Notes: generated by a model not told the origin, from the letters alone. Positions 1 through 8,704 are shown, counted from the first letter of the stretch. The stretch: 64,000 bases of DNA from Mucilaginibacter myungsuensis (GCF_015222005.1 NZ_JADFFL010000002.1:372001-436000), one strand, 5' to 3'. A program made the numbers and translations.

Positions 1-275
1 ACGATCGTGCCAATACCATCCCAGCGATAATAGTTGACCACTTGTTCCGGAAAGTTCTCTTTCAGCGCACGTGGTAACTCGCCTATAGTAATATCTAAAG
101 TATATTGGTTATCGGCATTACGCAGGTTGCGGTTCACTTGTACTTCGGCCCATATGTAGCCTGCTACCAACAACGTAAAAGCAATGCCCACAGATAAGCC
201 GAGGATATTAACTATAGAATAGAACCTGTTCTTTAAGATATTGCGCCAGGCCAGTTTTAGGTAGTTTTTTAACAT
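1..275 (-). CDS. ABC transporter permease, FtsX/MacB type (5' part only)
   Basis: Translating the minus strand from the ATG at 275 gives 91 residues running off the window edge. The protein opens MLKNYLKLAWRNILKNR, followed by a hydrophobic first membrane segment (about residues 20-42, SIVNILGLSVGIAFTLLVAG) and the beginning of a periplasmic domain. This start is characteristic of the roughly 800-residue MacB-PCD/FtsX-type permeases of Bacteroidota, which work with a separate ATPase and are usually linked to export or lipoprotein and stress functions. The remaining membrane segments lie outside the window, so the partner and substrate cannot be inferred. Confidence 0.85.
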   Translation of the reverse strand, partial: MLKNYLKLAWRNILKNRFYSIVNILGLSVGIAFTLLVAGYIWAEVQVNRNLRNADNQYTLDITIGELPRALKENFPEQVVNYYRWDGIGTI

Positions 276-360
276 AGTGATGGTTTTGTTAGGCGATATT
301 AGTCAACATTAAGCTGATGGGCAACGGGATTAACATAGTTTAACAAATACGGGCGCCCTA

Positions 361-403
361 AAAACACAAAAGCACGCCTGTCATCAAGCGTGCTTTGTGT
401 TTT
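361..403 (-). terminator. Stem-loop terminator after the DUF3127 gene
   Basis: An AAAACACAAA-GCACGC arm (361-377) pairs with GCGTGCTTTGTGTTTT (388-403), with one bulged base and a 10-base loop. It lies just beyond the stop of the minus-strand DUF3127 gene. A and T runs on either side allow termination in both directions. Confidence 0.7.
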
Positions 404-444
404 ATCTTAGCCCATCACTTTAGGGGAGGGCAGGGTGGGGCTTT

Positions 445-807
445 TTAGAACGGCAGATCGTCGTCGTCAGGTGCCGAGCTGATATCAACCGGTGGAGCGT
501 ACTCCGGAGTGCTGGCCGCGCCTGCACCGCTTAATACGTTCAGTTTCCATAATTGTAAAGTGTTAAAGTAAACCACTTTACCCATTTTGTCGGTCCATTT
601 ACGGCCTTTCAGGTTAAAGAAAACCTCAACGTCGTCGCCAACTTTCACAGTATCCATTAAGGCAGTGCGATCTTGGATAGCCTCGAACTTCAAGTATTCA
701 GGATACTGTGGGTTCTCTATGTATTCAATGATCAATTCTCTTTTCTTTAACGAGTCGGTAACTTGTTGAGTAGCCGATACTTCATATACTTTGCCTTTTA
801 TCTCCAT
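445..807 (-). CDS. DUF3127 OB-fold-like protein with SSB-type acidic tip
   Basis: A 120-residue cytoplasmic protein without signal peptide. Residues 1-95 look like the DUF3127 family, small beta-rich OB-fold-like proteins of Bacteroidota (MEIKGKVYEVSATQQVTDSLKKREL at the start is given here only as its first motif MEIKGKVYEV). The C-terminal 25 residues are low in complexity, rich in Pro, Ala and Ser, and end in DDDDLPF. That ending is the type of acidic tip that single-stranded DNA-binding protein uses to recruit repair and replication partners (established for SSB). I infer that this may be a single-strand nucleic-acid binder that competes for or shares SSB partners. The gene stands alone. 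A possible -7 element (TAACTTTA, 828-835 on the minus strand) lies 20 bases upstream. Confidence 0.8.
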   Translation of the reverse strand: MEIKGKVYEVSATQQVTDSLKKRELIIEYIENPQYPEYLKFEAIQDRTALMDTVKVGDDVEVFFNLKGRKWTDKMGKVVYFNTLQLWKLNVLSGAGAASTPEYAPPVDISSAPDDDDLPF

Positions 808-871
808 TGTGCTTATAATTAAAAATGTAAAGTTAGCAGATGTATCGTAAAAAACACCAGTTTAATATGCG

Positions 872-879
872 TAATTTTG
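872..879 (+). promoter_or_regulatory. Bacteroidota -7 promoter element (TAATTTTG)
   Basis: TAATTTTG matches the TAnnTTTG consensus exactly and ends 10 bases before the ATG at 890. This implies a very short leader. No clear -33 TTG is seen at the usual distance. Confidence 0.5.
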
Positions 880-889
880 CCAGCTGATT

Positions 890-2065
890 ATGCAAGTTTT
901 CCACACCGAAAGTAAAATAGTAATAACCTGTAACAAAAGGCTTTCGCCATATCTCGAAAAAGAAGTGGTGGAGTTAGGTTATAAACCCACCCGCGTTTTC
1001 CAGACCGGCGTTGAGTTACAAGGCACTATTAATGATACCATCCCGCTTAACCTGAATTTGCGCACGGCGAGCCAGGTGTTGTACCTTTTAAAGAGCTTCC
1101 ACGCGGCCAACCCTAAAGAACTCTACGAACAGTTGGTAGAGATACCCTGGGAAGATCTGATCGATTTTACCGGCTACTTTTCGGTAACCAGTAATGTGAA
1201 TAACGAGCACATCCTGACCCCGCTTTTTGCTAACGTGAAAGTGAAGGATGCGATAGTTGACCGTATTAAAGATAAAAAAGGTATCCGCCCAAATTCCGGT
1301 CCGGAACTGAACAAGACCGTTGTGCACTTATACTGGCAAGAAGATAAGGCCGACATTTTTATTGATACCAGCGGCGAAACTTTAGCTAAACACAGCTACC
1401 GTAAGATCCCGGGCAAAGCGCCTATGTTAGAGGCTTTAGCAGCATCAACCATTATGGCTACCAAATGGGATATGGCAAGTCCGTTCATTAACCCGATGTG
1501 TGGATCCGGCACGTTGGCTATCGAGGCCGCTTTATTGGCGACCGATAAACGCCCGGGCCTGTTCCGTATGAATTATGGTTTTATGCACGTGATGGGTTAT
1601 GACGAGCAGGTGTTTTTTGTGGAGCGCCGTAAACTGAAGGACCGCGCTAAAAAAGAGACCGGTTTTAAGATCATCGCTACCGATATTTCTGAAGACGCCG
1701 TAAGCATCGCCCGCAAAAATGCCAATACCGCCGGTGTAGAACATTTGATAGATTTTGCCGTTTGTGATTTTGCCGAAACCGAAGTGCCTGAGCAACCGGG
1801 AGTGGTAATGTTCAACCCCGAATATGGCGAGCGTTTAGGTGTGCATACCAAGCTGGAGATCACCTACAAACGCATTGGTGATTACATGAAGCAGCAATGC
1901 AAAGGTTATAGTGGTTATATATTTACGGGCAATGCCGACCTGGCAAAAAAGATCGGTCTGCGCCCTGCACGAAGGATAGAGTTTTACAACGGTAAGCTGG
2001 ATTGCCGCCTTTTTGAGTACGACCTGTACGATGGCAGCAAACGCGAGCCTAAGCAAGAAGAATAA
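890..2065 (+). CDS. THUMP-domain class I SAM-dependent RNA methyltransferase (RlmL/YcbY N-terminal type)
   Basis: A 391-residue protein probably methylating a guanine N2 in 23S rRNA, as RlmL does in E. coli; the exact site is not determinable from sequence. Residues about 1-165 form the ferredoxin-like and THUMP RNA-binding part. The Rossmann methyltransferase follows, with the SAM motif NPMCGSGTLAIEAALLA at about residues 204-220, an acidic strand ATDISEDAV, and the catalytic-loop motif NPEYGERLG near residue 309. RlmL proteins usually have NPPYGERL at the last motif, so the second Pro is replaced by Glu. The start follows a good -7 element. A secreted-protein gene begins 4 bases after the stop, so the two may be cotranscribed. 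Confidence 0.88.
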   Translation: MQVFHTESKIVITCNKRLSPYLEKEVVELGYKPTRVFQTGVELQGTINDTIPLNLNLRTASQVLYLLKSFHAANPKELYEQLVEIPWEDLIDFTGYFSVTSNVNNEHILTPLFANVKVKDAIVDRIKDKKGIRPNSGPELNKTVVHLYWQEDKADIFIDTSGETLAKHSYRKIPGKAPMLEALAASTIMATKWDMASPFINPMCGSGTLAIEAALLATDKRPGLFRMNYGFMHVMGYDEQVFFVERRKLKDRAKKETGFKIIATDISEDAVSIARKNANTAGVEHLIDFAVCDFAETEVPEQPGVVMFNPEYGERLGVHTKLEITYKRIGDYMKQQCKGYSGYIFTGNADLAKKIGLRPARRIEFYNGKLDCRLFEYDLYDGSKREPKQEE

Positions 2066-2069
2066 AAAA

Positions 2070-2705
2070 ATGAAAAGGTTAGTATTATTATTGGTGGCCA
2101 TAATGGCCATCAGCAGTGCCAAAGCCCAACAAGAAATGGATTTCCCTTTTCAGGGAGGTCAGCGCGTTATGGCCGACTATTTTACCAATACCGTTAACGC
2201 TACCGAACTAATGAAGCAACGCGGGGCTTATGGTTTGGTGATCATGAAGTTTACCGCCGATAATAAAGGCAGCATCATTAAAATGGTAGTTTATTACGCC
2301 GACGATGCCAGCTTGCCCGAACCGGTGATTGCCGCCATGAAAGGTACTAACGGTAAATGGATCATCCCGGCTAAAGAGAAGTCTTACGATTTTATCATCC
2401 CGTTCTCGATCAATTTAGACGGACCTATAGAGGCTTCGGCCAAGCCGATGTTCGACTTTTATAACAGCCGTCAACCTATCACAACCAAGGATCAGGTGCC
2501 GCTGAATACGGTGTCCTTATTGCCTACCGTGCAGATCAAATATATCTATCATCCGCCGCTAAAGCGTAAGACCGAAAAAGTAACGCCGTTTGTTGATACC
2601 GTAGTGGCAAAACCCCTGGCTAAAAAGCCTGCCGCAACAACCGATAAAAAGCCGACAAGCACCAAGCCAGCCGCCACCAAACCGGTTAAAAAAGATGGCG
2701 TATAG
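2070..2705 (+). CDS. Secreted protein of unknown function with Lys/Pro/Ala-rich tail
   Basis: A 211-residue protein starting MKRLVLLLVAIMAISSAKAQ, a clear Sec signal peptide cut after Ala-Gln-type residues. I chose ATG 2070 over an in-frame upstream ATG inside the previous gene because it puts the signal peptide at the N-terminus. The middle (about residues 25-125) has alternating strands and resembles a TonB C-terminal-like fold in layout, but I do not recognise the family. The last 45 residues are a Lys/Pro/Thr/Ala-rich, probably unstructured tail (for example KKPAATTDKKPTSTKPAATK), as seen in proteins that contact peptidoglycan or anionic polymers. It begins 4 bases after the methyltransferase stop. 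Confidence 0.75.
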   Translation: MKRLVLLLVAIMAISSAKAQQEMDFPFQGGQRVMADYFTNTVNATELMKQRGAYGLVIMKFTADNKGSIIKMVVYYADDASLPEPVIAAMKGTNGKWIIPAKEKSYDFIIPFSINLDGPIEASAKPMFDFYNSRQPITTKDQVPLNTVSLLPTVQIKYIYHPPLKRKTEKVTPFVDTVVAKPLAKKPAATTDKKPTSTKPAATKPVKKDGV

Positions 2706-2714
2706 CTAAAAAGA

Positions 2715-2744
2715 ATAAAAATGTGACGTTGGTCACATTTTTAT
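2715..2744. terminator. Perfect 13-bp hairpin terminator
   Basis: ATAAAAATGTGAC (2715-2727) and GTCACATTTTTAT (2732-2744) are exact inverted repeats around a GTTG loop. It lies 10 bases past the stop at 2705 and has A and T tracts on its two sides. Confidence 0.75.
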
Positions 2745-2880
2745 TTTCTGCGATAATCGATTGATTTTTAATGCCTTGTAATCTCTCATCTTTGATGTAC
2801 TATCGTTTCAAGAAAAAAAATAAATTTTTCAAGATCCGATCACTCTGTTTTTGCGTAAGTGTTTTTCGTTAAACTTTGTT

Positions 2881-3138
2881 ATGAACGATATGCTCGCAAA
2901 TAAGATCCGGTCTGTGGCGGTAAACATCCGCAAGGTGCGTGAATCTAAAGATTACACACAAGATTATTTAGCTGTTAAATTGAACATCTCGCAAAACGCC
3001 TATAGCAAGATCGAATTAGGTTACACCAAGATCACTGTTGAGCGTTTGTTCCAGATCGCACAGATCTTAGAAGTGAACCCGGTAGACCTGCTGATGTTTG
3101 GCGAAGACAAAGCCGTGCATTTAGTAAGTGCAACGTAA
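2881..3138 (+). CDS. Small XRE-family helix-turn-helix regulator
   Basis: An 85-residue protein that is almost entirely one Cro/CI-type HTH domain. The recognition region is about residues 26-50 (YTQDYLAVKLNISQNAYSKI), followed by LGYTKITVERLFQIAQILEV, the usual fourth and fifth helices. Such stand-alone XRE proteins bind DNA as dimers. There is no partner toxin gene beside it. The frame continues upstream to a TTG at 2851, but MNDMLAN at 2881 is the better start because the extra ten residues are unlike the family. Function is regulatory, with no target suggested by context. Confidence 0.85.
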   Translation: MNDMLANKIRSVAVNIRKVRESKDYTQDYLAVKLNISQNAYSKIELGYTKITVERLFQIAQILEVNPVDLLMFGEDKAVHLVSAT

Positions 3139-3181
3139 AGCTTATTGATCATTAGTATATATTTGCCGCAAAGCGGTGAAT

Positions 3182-3832
3182 ATGATGGACGACACGAACT
3201 TTATTGAACAAACCTGTGCGTTTGTACAGCAAAAACTAAAGGATGCCGAAGGCGGCCACGACTGGTGGCATATACACCGCGTTTGGACAAATGCCAAAAA
3301 GATAGCTGCTAATGAAAATGCCGACCTGCTTGTTGTAGAGTTGGCTGCTCTGTTGCACGATATTGCCGACAGCAAGTTCCATAACGGCGACGAAGAGATA
3401 GGCCCCAAGACAGCGGCCGTTTATTTAGAAAGTATTGGTGTAGATGATGCTACGGTTAACCATGTGGAGCAGATCATCAAGCATATGTCCTTCAAATCCG
3501 GTTTCGACGGGCATAAATTTTACTCTATCGAGATGGGCATCGTTCAGGATGCCGACCGCCTGGATGCCATTGGAGCCATCGGTATAGCCCGCTGTTTCAC
3601 TTACGGGGGCTTTAAAAACCGCGAGATCTACAACCCCGAGATCCCGGTGAACCTGAACATGACCAAGGAGGAATACAAGAACTCTACCGCACCCACCATC
3701 AATCATTTTTACGAGAAACTTCTATTGCTGAAGGATAAAATGAATACCAACGCCGGCAAGCAATTGGCCCAGCAACGGCACGATTTTATGCTGACCTATT
3801 TGGGGCAATTTTATTTTGAGTGCGGAGGGTAA
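3182..3832 (+). CDS. HD-domain phosphohydrolase, YedJ-like
   Basis: A cytoplasmic protein of about 216 residues. It has the HD-superfamily metal ligands in order: His in HDWWHIHRVW (N-terminal part), the HD pair in ALLHDIADSKFH, a His in IIKHMSF, and Asp in QDADRLDAIGAIGIARC. This is the pattern of E. coli YedJ and related HD hydrolases acting on nucleotide-like substrates; the real substrate is unknown. A GTG at 3176 and ATGs at 3182 and 3185 are all possible starts. The gene lies 43 bases after the XRE gene and converges on the protease gene at 3863. Confidence 0.85.
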   Translation: MMDDTNFIEQTCAFVQQKLKDAEGGHDWWHIHRVWTNAKKIAANENADLLVVELAALLHDIADSKFHNGDEEIGPKTAAVYLESIGVDDATVNHVEQIIKHMSFKSGFDGHKFYSIEMGIVQDADRLDAIGAIGIARCFTYGGFKNREIYNPEIPVNLNMTKEEYKNSTAPTINHFYEKLLLLKDKMNTNAGKQLAQQRHDFMLTYLGQFYFECGG

Positions 3833-3862
3833 TGAGAGCGGATCGGCGCTCCAAAATTACTC

Positions 3863-5026
3863 TTAGGAGTTCTCCTTGAACCGCTCCTCCATCAGCCTGT
3901 TCGGCTTCAGGTACAGATAGTCGTTCTTAAAGTCGAAGATGAGGTGAAAGCGTTTTAACAGATCGTTACCCAGGTAGTTCATTTCGATATCTAATGGGTT
4001 TTTAGTACCCATCACTAATGTAGGCACATTGGCGAACGTCGAGCCGGCCAATACAAACGAATGGGCAGACACCATTTTGCTTTCATATTTAACACCCCGA
4101 GGGTCGCTCACGCTGGTGGTGCGGATCAGCTTTAAACTATCGGTCGGGAAGCCTGTGCGTTTGGCCCAGCCGCCATCTAAAAATACGGCCTGGTCCGATC
4201 CGGTATCCATCAAAAAGTTGCCTTTATATTTTTTTCCATTGATCACAAACTCACCGGAGATGTAGGGGTACGACCGCGCGAAACCCATTTTTACTTTGGT
4301 GTATCCTTTTACATTCTTTGGCGGCCGTGCACTGATGATCATTAGGCCGGTATCGTAATTCAAATTCAGGGTTTTGCCTTCAAATAAATTCCAGCCCAGG
4401 CGGCCGTCCATGCCATGCGCGGTCAATCCTGTCGCAAGCAGGGGCGGGTTATTCCTGGTGATGGTGCCGGTTGTTAAAGTGACAGCCTTGTTTAACCGGT
4501 TGTAGTTAGGCGTAGTTTTATCAGCCAGCAGATGGGTCTTATTCAGGATGGCATCCTTGGTGAGGTGAAAATCGAAAGAGCTGGCATCAAAATGCAGGTT
4601 GATGGTGTCCTTGCCGTCGATGATACCCTTAACGGCAATGGCATTATTGGCCATCAGTGTAAAGGGGATGGTATCCGCCTTGGTCAAGCTTACCTGCTCC
4701 CGCTCCGGGATAGCACTAATTACTCGCGTAAAGCAGGAATCTTTTCCGTTCAACAGGATTACAAAATCGGTTTTGCTACCGGGCTTTACTTTAATGCGGA
4801 TGGAATCTATATTGGTATAAAAAGTTACCCATTTAGTTTGACGGGTTCGTTCGGCGGTGTAAACATCCGATCGTGCTCCCGGCGATAAGGTCCAGGCTTC
4901 TTTATCCAAATATCCGCCATCGTTAATAGCTACCGACTTTGACGTAGCGCGGATCACTGACAGTTTGGTTTGGGCAAAAGCAGTTGCGCCAATGAGCGTT
5001 GATATCGATAGTAAAAAGTACTTCAT
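3863..5026 (-). CDS. Secreted retropepsin-like aspartyl protease family protein
   Basis: A 387-residue protein with signal peptide MKYFLLSISTLIGATAFAQ. The C-terminal lobe has the clan AA active-site signature FLMDTGSDQAVF with Asp274, followed about 70 residues later by the hydrophobic strand SFVLAGSTFANVPTLVMG and then the LGNDLLKRFHLIFDF motif typical of bacterial retropepsin-like lipoproteins and periplasmic proteins. The N-terminal half (about residues 90-235) has a similar layout, but its equivalent motif reads LHFDASSF, so Asp-Ser/Thr-Gly is degenerate there. It may therefore act as a pseudo-dimer with one good catalytic Asp, or have lost activity. It lies 60 bases downstream of the GxGYxYP gene on the same strand and may share its transcript. 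Confidence 0.82.
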   Translation of the reverse strand: MKYFLLSISTLIGATAFAQTKLSVIRATSKSVAINDGGYLDKEAWTLSPGARSDVYTAERTRQTKWVTFYTNIDSIRIKVKPGSKTDFVILLNGKDSCFTRVISAIPEREQVSLTKADTIPFTLMANNAIAVKGIIDGKDTINLHFDASSFDFHLTKDAILNKTHLLADKTTPNYNRLNKAVTLTTGTITRNNPPLLATGLTAHGMDGRLGWNLFEGKTLNLNYDTGLMIISARPPKNVKGYTKVKMGFARSYPYISGEFVINGKKYKGNFLMDTGSDQAVFLDGGWAKRTGFPTDSLKLIRTTSVSDPRGVKYESKMVSAHSFVLAGSTFANVPTLVMGTKNPLDIEMNYLGNDLLKRFHLIFDFKNDYLYLKPNRLMEERFKENS

Positions 5027-5086
5027 GTCGATGGAAAAAGTAATTCGTGAAATTGGATAAATTCGGGAATGTCCGTGCTTATAAAT

Positions 5087-6970
5087 TTAATTGATCTTCC
5101 CTGCCGCCGCGTCCGGGTTCTCTTTCAGATAAGTGCGGTACAGTTCAAAAAAGGTAGGCGCATCCAACAGCTCGATACTTGGATCGAGTTTCTTTACCTC
5201 CTCTACCACTTTCACATACCAACCCGGACTTTTCAAGATGTTACGGAACCAGTGGAAAGGCACCTTACGATGTTTCACCCGGTCCACAACATTGCGGGCC
5301 GCCTCGGCAGGGTCGCCCTGGTTAATATCGGCATCGGCACGGATCACCGGCATGTTACCATGCAGCAAGGTCAATGGTGTTTTTTGCGGGACGATGCCGT
5401 TGGGACTAAATTGCGCGTAAGTGTCCAAGCCCTTTTGGTTCAGTCCCGGTCCGGCACCGTCAATAATAAACCCGGTGATGGATAAACCCCATTGTTTGTA
5501 ATAAGGTTTGTTGTGTTCAGCCCAGGCGTCCAAACCATCGGGCAGGCCCGATATCGGTCGCGGGGCTTGCAGCATGCCCGGCATCAAGTAACCGGCACCG
5601 TTATCCGCAGCGGCAAAATAGTCTTTAGGCGATGCACTTAAGCGGCGGTACTCAATGGCCATAGGTACACGCTCAGCCAATACGGGGCTAATGCACCACA
5701 TCATAGGTACTTTGCCACGTTCGGGATCATCCCAAAGGGTTGGCGTGGTTTGCATTACCCATGATGCGGCGTCGTAATCGCCTACGTAAAAAATCATAAA
5801 GTTGCGCCCTTTAAAATCAACCTTGCCGTCGGCGGCCAGGTAGCCGCGCTTTTGCAGGTCGGTTTTGGTCACCCAATCTTGCTTGTATTCTTTTTTAAGC
5901 GGATAATGCTGCCAAAAAGATGAGTTGGCCTGCGCGCCATAGCCAATAGCGTCGGCATCTTTAAATGCATTGTAGGCACTAATGATCTTGGCGTATTGCC
6001 ATTCGGTCTCCACATCCTCGTGCTTGCCTTTAGCGTGTTTGGTGTACTTATAAGCCCATGGCGGGAAGCCGCCCAGGTAGGCATAGTCCTTTCCTTTGTT
6101 TTGGTTGTAGGCGGTCAATAATAATTCTTTTAGCGTATTCAGATCCGTGCCCGGCTTTTGGGTCGGATCATCAGTAGCGGCCTCGTCACTCCACGGACTC
6201 AAGTCGAAAAAGAACCCTTTGCGGCTCACAAAAAAATCGTGATTGGTGAGGGTATGGTGGTTGCGGTTGGTGATGGTAGGCCCCTGCATCCATTGCTGAT
6301 CGATGTAGTAAGCGCCGTATTTGGTATTACATCTACCGGGCTTCATGTACTTCTCTAAAAACCACAGATAAGCGTCATTCTTGGCCGATCCGCTGGATCG
6401 GCGTTCTGTCCCCGGAATATTGCCCGTTCCGGTGAACATGGATGAACCATCATTTTTGATCAGATTTACAATTACAGGCACTTTCGGCCCGCCGGTAATA
6501 ATGCGCGAGTATAAACTATTGGGCGAGGTATCATAACGCACGGCGATCAGTTCATCTATCCCGGCAATGGACGAGGCTACGTTACTGGTGGCCGGCACCT
6601 GCGGATCATAAATCACCGCGCCTTTTATTTTGCCGTGATAGGCTTTGATAACGTCTACCACATCTTTGTAAACGACCGTATCGTACTTGTTTAACCAGCC
6701 GCCCTTAACGCGGTACTTGTTCCACCAGTAGCGGTCCAAGTCAGCATAGCCATTCTTTACCAAAAACACATATAGGTTGGGCGATTTGCGGTTAACGATG
6801 CCCTGTAGAGTGGCCATGGTATGCACATCATCCCAGGCGGTTTTTACACCGTCGGTAGTTTTGGGGTCGGTCTTTAGGGTATATTCCAGATCGATCACAC
6901 CTATCTTTCCGCGCTGGGCGTAGGTAGTGCAGGCGATCAGTAAGCATAGCGTGGTAAGATATTTTCTCAT
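5087..6970 (-). CDS. Secreted GxGYxYP-family putative glycoside hydrolase
   Basis: A 627-residue protein with signal peptide MRKYLTTLCLLIACTTYAQ; ATG 6970 is chosen because the longer frame would bury that signal. The mature protein starts with a domain that recalls glycosyltransferase-like or N-terminal GxGYxYP folds. The diagnostic motif appears as DNGAGYLMPG in the C-terminal half, matching the GxGYxYP family (proposed glycoside hydrolases; reaction uncharacterised). Aromatic-rich stretches such as WSDEAATDD and WQHYPLKKEY fit carbohydrate binding. A weak -7 element (TACCTTAG read on the minus strand near 7000) lies upstream. It is divergent from the ammonia-lyase operon. Confidence 0.82.
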   Translation of the reverse strand: MRKYLTTLCLLIACTTYAQRGKIGVIDLEYTLKTDPKTTDGVKTAWDDVHTMATLQGIVNRKSPNLYVFLVKNGYADLDRYWWNKYRVKGGWLNKYDTVVYKDVVDVIKAYHGKIKGAVIYDPQVPATSNVASSIAGIDELIAVRYDTSPNSLYSRIITGGPKVPVIVNLIKNDGSSMFTGTGNIPGTERRSSGSAKNDAYLWFLEKYMKPGRCNTKYGAYYIDQQWMQGPTITNRNHHTLTNHDFFVSRKGFFFDLSPWSDEAATDDPTQKPGTDLNTLKELLLTAYNQNKGKDYAYLGGFPPWAYKYTKHAKGKHEDVETEWQYAKIISAYNAFKDADAIGYGAQANSSFWQHYPLKKEYKQDWVTKTDLQKRGYLAADGKVDFKGRNFMIFYVGDYDAASWVMQTTPTLWDDPERGKVPMMWCISPVLAERVPMAIEYRRLSASPKDYFAAADNGAGYLMPGMLQAPRPISGLPDGLDAWAEHNKPYYKQWGLSITGFIIDGAGPGLNQKGLDTYAQFSPNGIVPQKTPLTLLHGNMPVIRADADINQGDPAEAARNVVDRVKHRKVPFHWFRNILKSPGWYVKVVEEVKKLDPSIELLDAPTFFELYRTYLKENPDAAAGKIN

Positions 6971-7147
6971 ATAACAGGTGAATGCGGAGATATCTAAGGT
7001 AGGGAAAATTGTAGAGCAGGCATGGCGAAGCGTCAAAACAATTAAAACCTGCTGATGTTAACACAGATCTGCGAATGGCTTAACACCCGCAAATTTTTTC
7101 TATTTTTAACCCCCGATATTATCTATCATAAAAACTGAACACCGCCC

Positions 7148-8692
7148 GTGATACAAATAGGACAAAGCGCGCTTTCTCTCGACGATCTATCCGCTATTAT
7201 ATTTAACAAACAACAGGTTGCCATTGATCCGGCGGCTTTGGATAAGGTAAATGCCAATTTCGATTTCCTTAAACAGTTCTCGTCCAACAAGCTGATATAC
7301 GGTATCAATACCGGTTTTGGGCCGATGGCGCAATATAAGGTAAGCGAAGAGAACCTGTTGCAACTGCAGTATAACCTCATTCGCAGCCACTCATCGGGCA
7401 GCGGTAATATGATGGACGCGCTATTGGTGAAAGCCTTGATGATCGCCCGTTTGAACAGCTTTATGCAAGCGCACTCTGGTGTGCATAGCGATGTAATAGA
7501 ACTATTGCGGCAGCTGATCAATAATGATATAGCGCCTTGCATATTTGAGCACGGCGGCGTAGGCGCCAGCGGCGACTTGGTGCAATTGGCCCACTTAGGC
7601 CTGGTACTGATCGGCGAGGGTGAGGTGATCTACAAGGGTGAACTGCACCCAACGATGGATATCTTCAATAAGTTCGGTATTAAGCCGCTGAGCATCCATA
7701 TCCGCGAGGGTTTAGCTATTATCAACGGTACTTCGGCTATGACGGGTATCGGCATGGTGAACATCATCCGTGCACGTAAACTGTTGAGCTGGTCTGTCAT
7801 GTTATCGGCCATGATCAACGAGGTAGTGCAGGCTTTTGATGATCATTACTCTTACGAGCTGAACATCGTTAAACACCACAAAGGGCAGAACAAGATAGCC
7901 GAAATGATGCGCGGCGTACTAAAGGACAGCAAAATGATCCGCGACCGTTCGGAGCACCTTTACAATCCCGACAATCTGGATCAGGAAGTGTTTGAGGATA
8001 AGGTGCAAGAATATTACTCGTTACGTTGTGTAACGCAGGTTTTGGGCCCGATCATGGATACCATCAACTACGCGCAGGAAGTGGTGGTGAACGAGATAAA
8101 CTCGGTTAATGATAACCCGGTAATCGACCATGTGAACGAGAATATCTTCCATGGTGGTAACTTCCATGGCGATTACGTGTCGCTGGAAATGGATAAGTTG
8201 AAGATAGCGATCACTAAATTATCGATGCTATCTGAGCGTCAACTGAATTACATGCTGAACAGTAAGCTGAACGGTAAGTTCCCGCCATTTGTGAATTTGG
8301 GTGTGCTTGGCTTCAATTTCGGCGTACAGGGGATGCAGTTCACCGCGGTATCTACTGTGGCCGAGAACCAAACCTTGTCGTTCCCGATGTATGTGCATAG
8401 CATCCCTAACAATAACGATAACCAAGATATTGTGAGCATGGGTACCAACGCGGCGCTGATCGCTAAAAAAGTGATCGATAATTCGTTCGAGGTGTTGGCT
8501 ATCCAAATGGTGACCATCCTGCAAGCCATCGATTATTTAGGTTGCCAGGAGAAACTGTCATCAGCATCGCACAAGGTTTACGAGACCTTTAGGGCCATCT
8601 TCCCTAAATTTGTGGAGGACGCGCCAAGATATAAGCAAACAAAAGCCGTAAAAGACCATTTAGAGAACGCGGACCTTGTGATCCCTTTCTAA
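7148..8692 (+). CDS. Aromatic amino acid ammonia-lyase, tyrosine ammonia-lyase type
   Basis: A 514-residue HAL/PAL/TAL-family lyase that removes ammonia from an aromatic amino acid; with tyrosine this gives 4-coumarate. The self-cyclising Ala140-Ser141-Gly142 triad that forms the MIO electrophile is in GGVGASGDLVQL, and the substrate-contact loop reads YGINTGFGPMAQY. From memory, the selectivity segment NLIRSHSSGSG and many flanking stretches (such as SIPNNNDNQDIVSMGTN) closely match the Flavobacterium johnsoniae tyrosine ammonia-lyase rather than classical histidine ammonia-lyase. No hut genes are nearby, and two ketosynthase pairs follow, which fits supply of an aryl starter unit. The start is GTG. 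A ketosynthase gene begins 12 bases after the stop. Confidence 0.88.
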   Translation: MIQIGQSALSLDDLSAIIFNKQQVAIDPAALDKVNANFDFLKQFSSNKLIYGINTGFGPMAQYKVSEENLLQLQYNLIRSHSSGSGNMMDALLVKALMIARLNSFMQAHSGVHSDVIELLRQLINNDIAPCIFEHGGVGASGDLVQLAHLGLVLIGEGEVIYKGELHPTMDIFNKFGIKPLSIHIREGLAIINGTSAMTGIGMVNIIRARKLLSWSVMLSAMINEVVQAFDDHYSYELNIVKHHKGQNKIAEMMRGVLKDSKMIRDRSEHLYNPDNLDQEVFEDKVQEYYSLRCVTQVLGPIMDTINYAQEVVVNEINSVNDNPVIDHVNENIFHGGNFHGDYVSLEMDKLKIAITKLSMLSERQLNYMLNSKLNGKFPPFVNLGVLGFNFGVQGMQFTAVSTVAENQTLSFPMYVHSIPNNNDNQDIVSMGTNAALIAKKVIDNSFEVLAIQMVTILQAIDYLGCQEKLSSASHKVYETFRAIFPKFVEDAPRYKQTKAVKDHLENADLVIPF

Positions 8693-8704
8693 ATTGATAG
8701 CTTA

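Noticed and set aside
2851-3138. The XRE regulator as the antitoxin of a toxin-antitoxin pair
   Set aside because: No small HigB- or RelE-like frame adjoins it; the next gene is an HD hydrolase of ordinary length.
7148-8692. Reading the ammonia-lyase as histidine ammonia-lyase (hutH)
   Set aside because: The substrate loop carries SH as in HutH, but the surrounding sequence matches the Flavobacterium tyrosine ammonia-lyase, no hut genes are nearby and ketosynthases follow.
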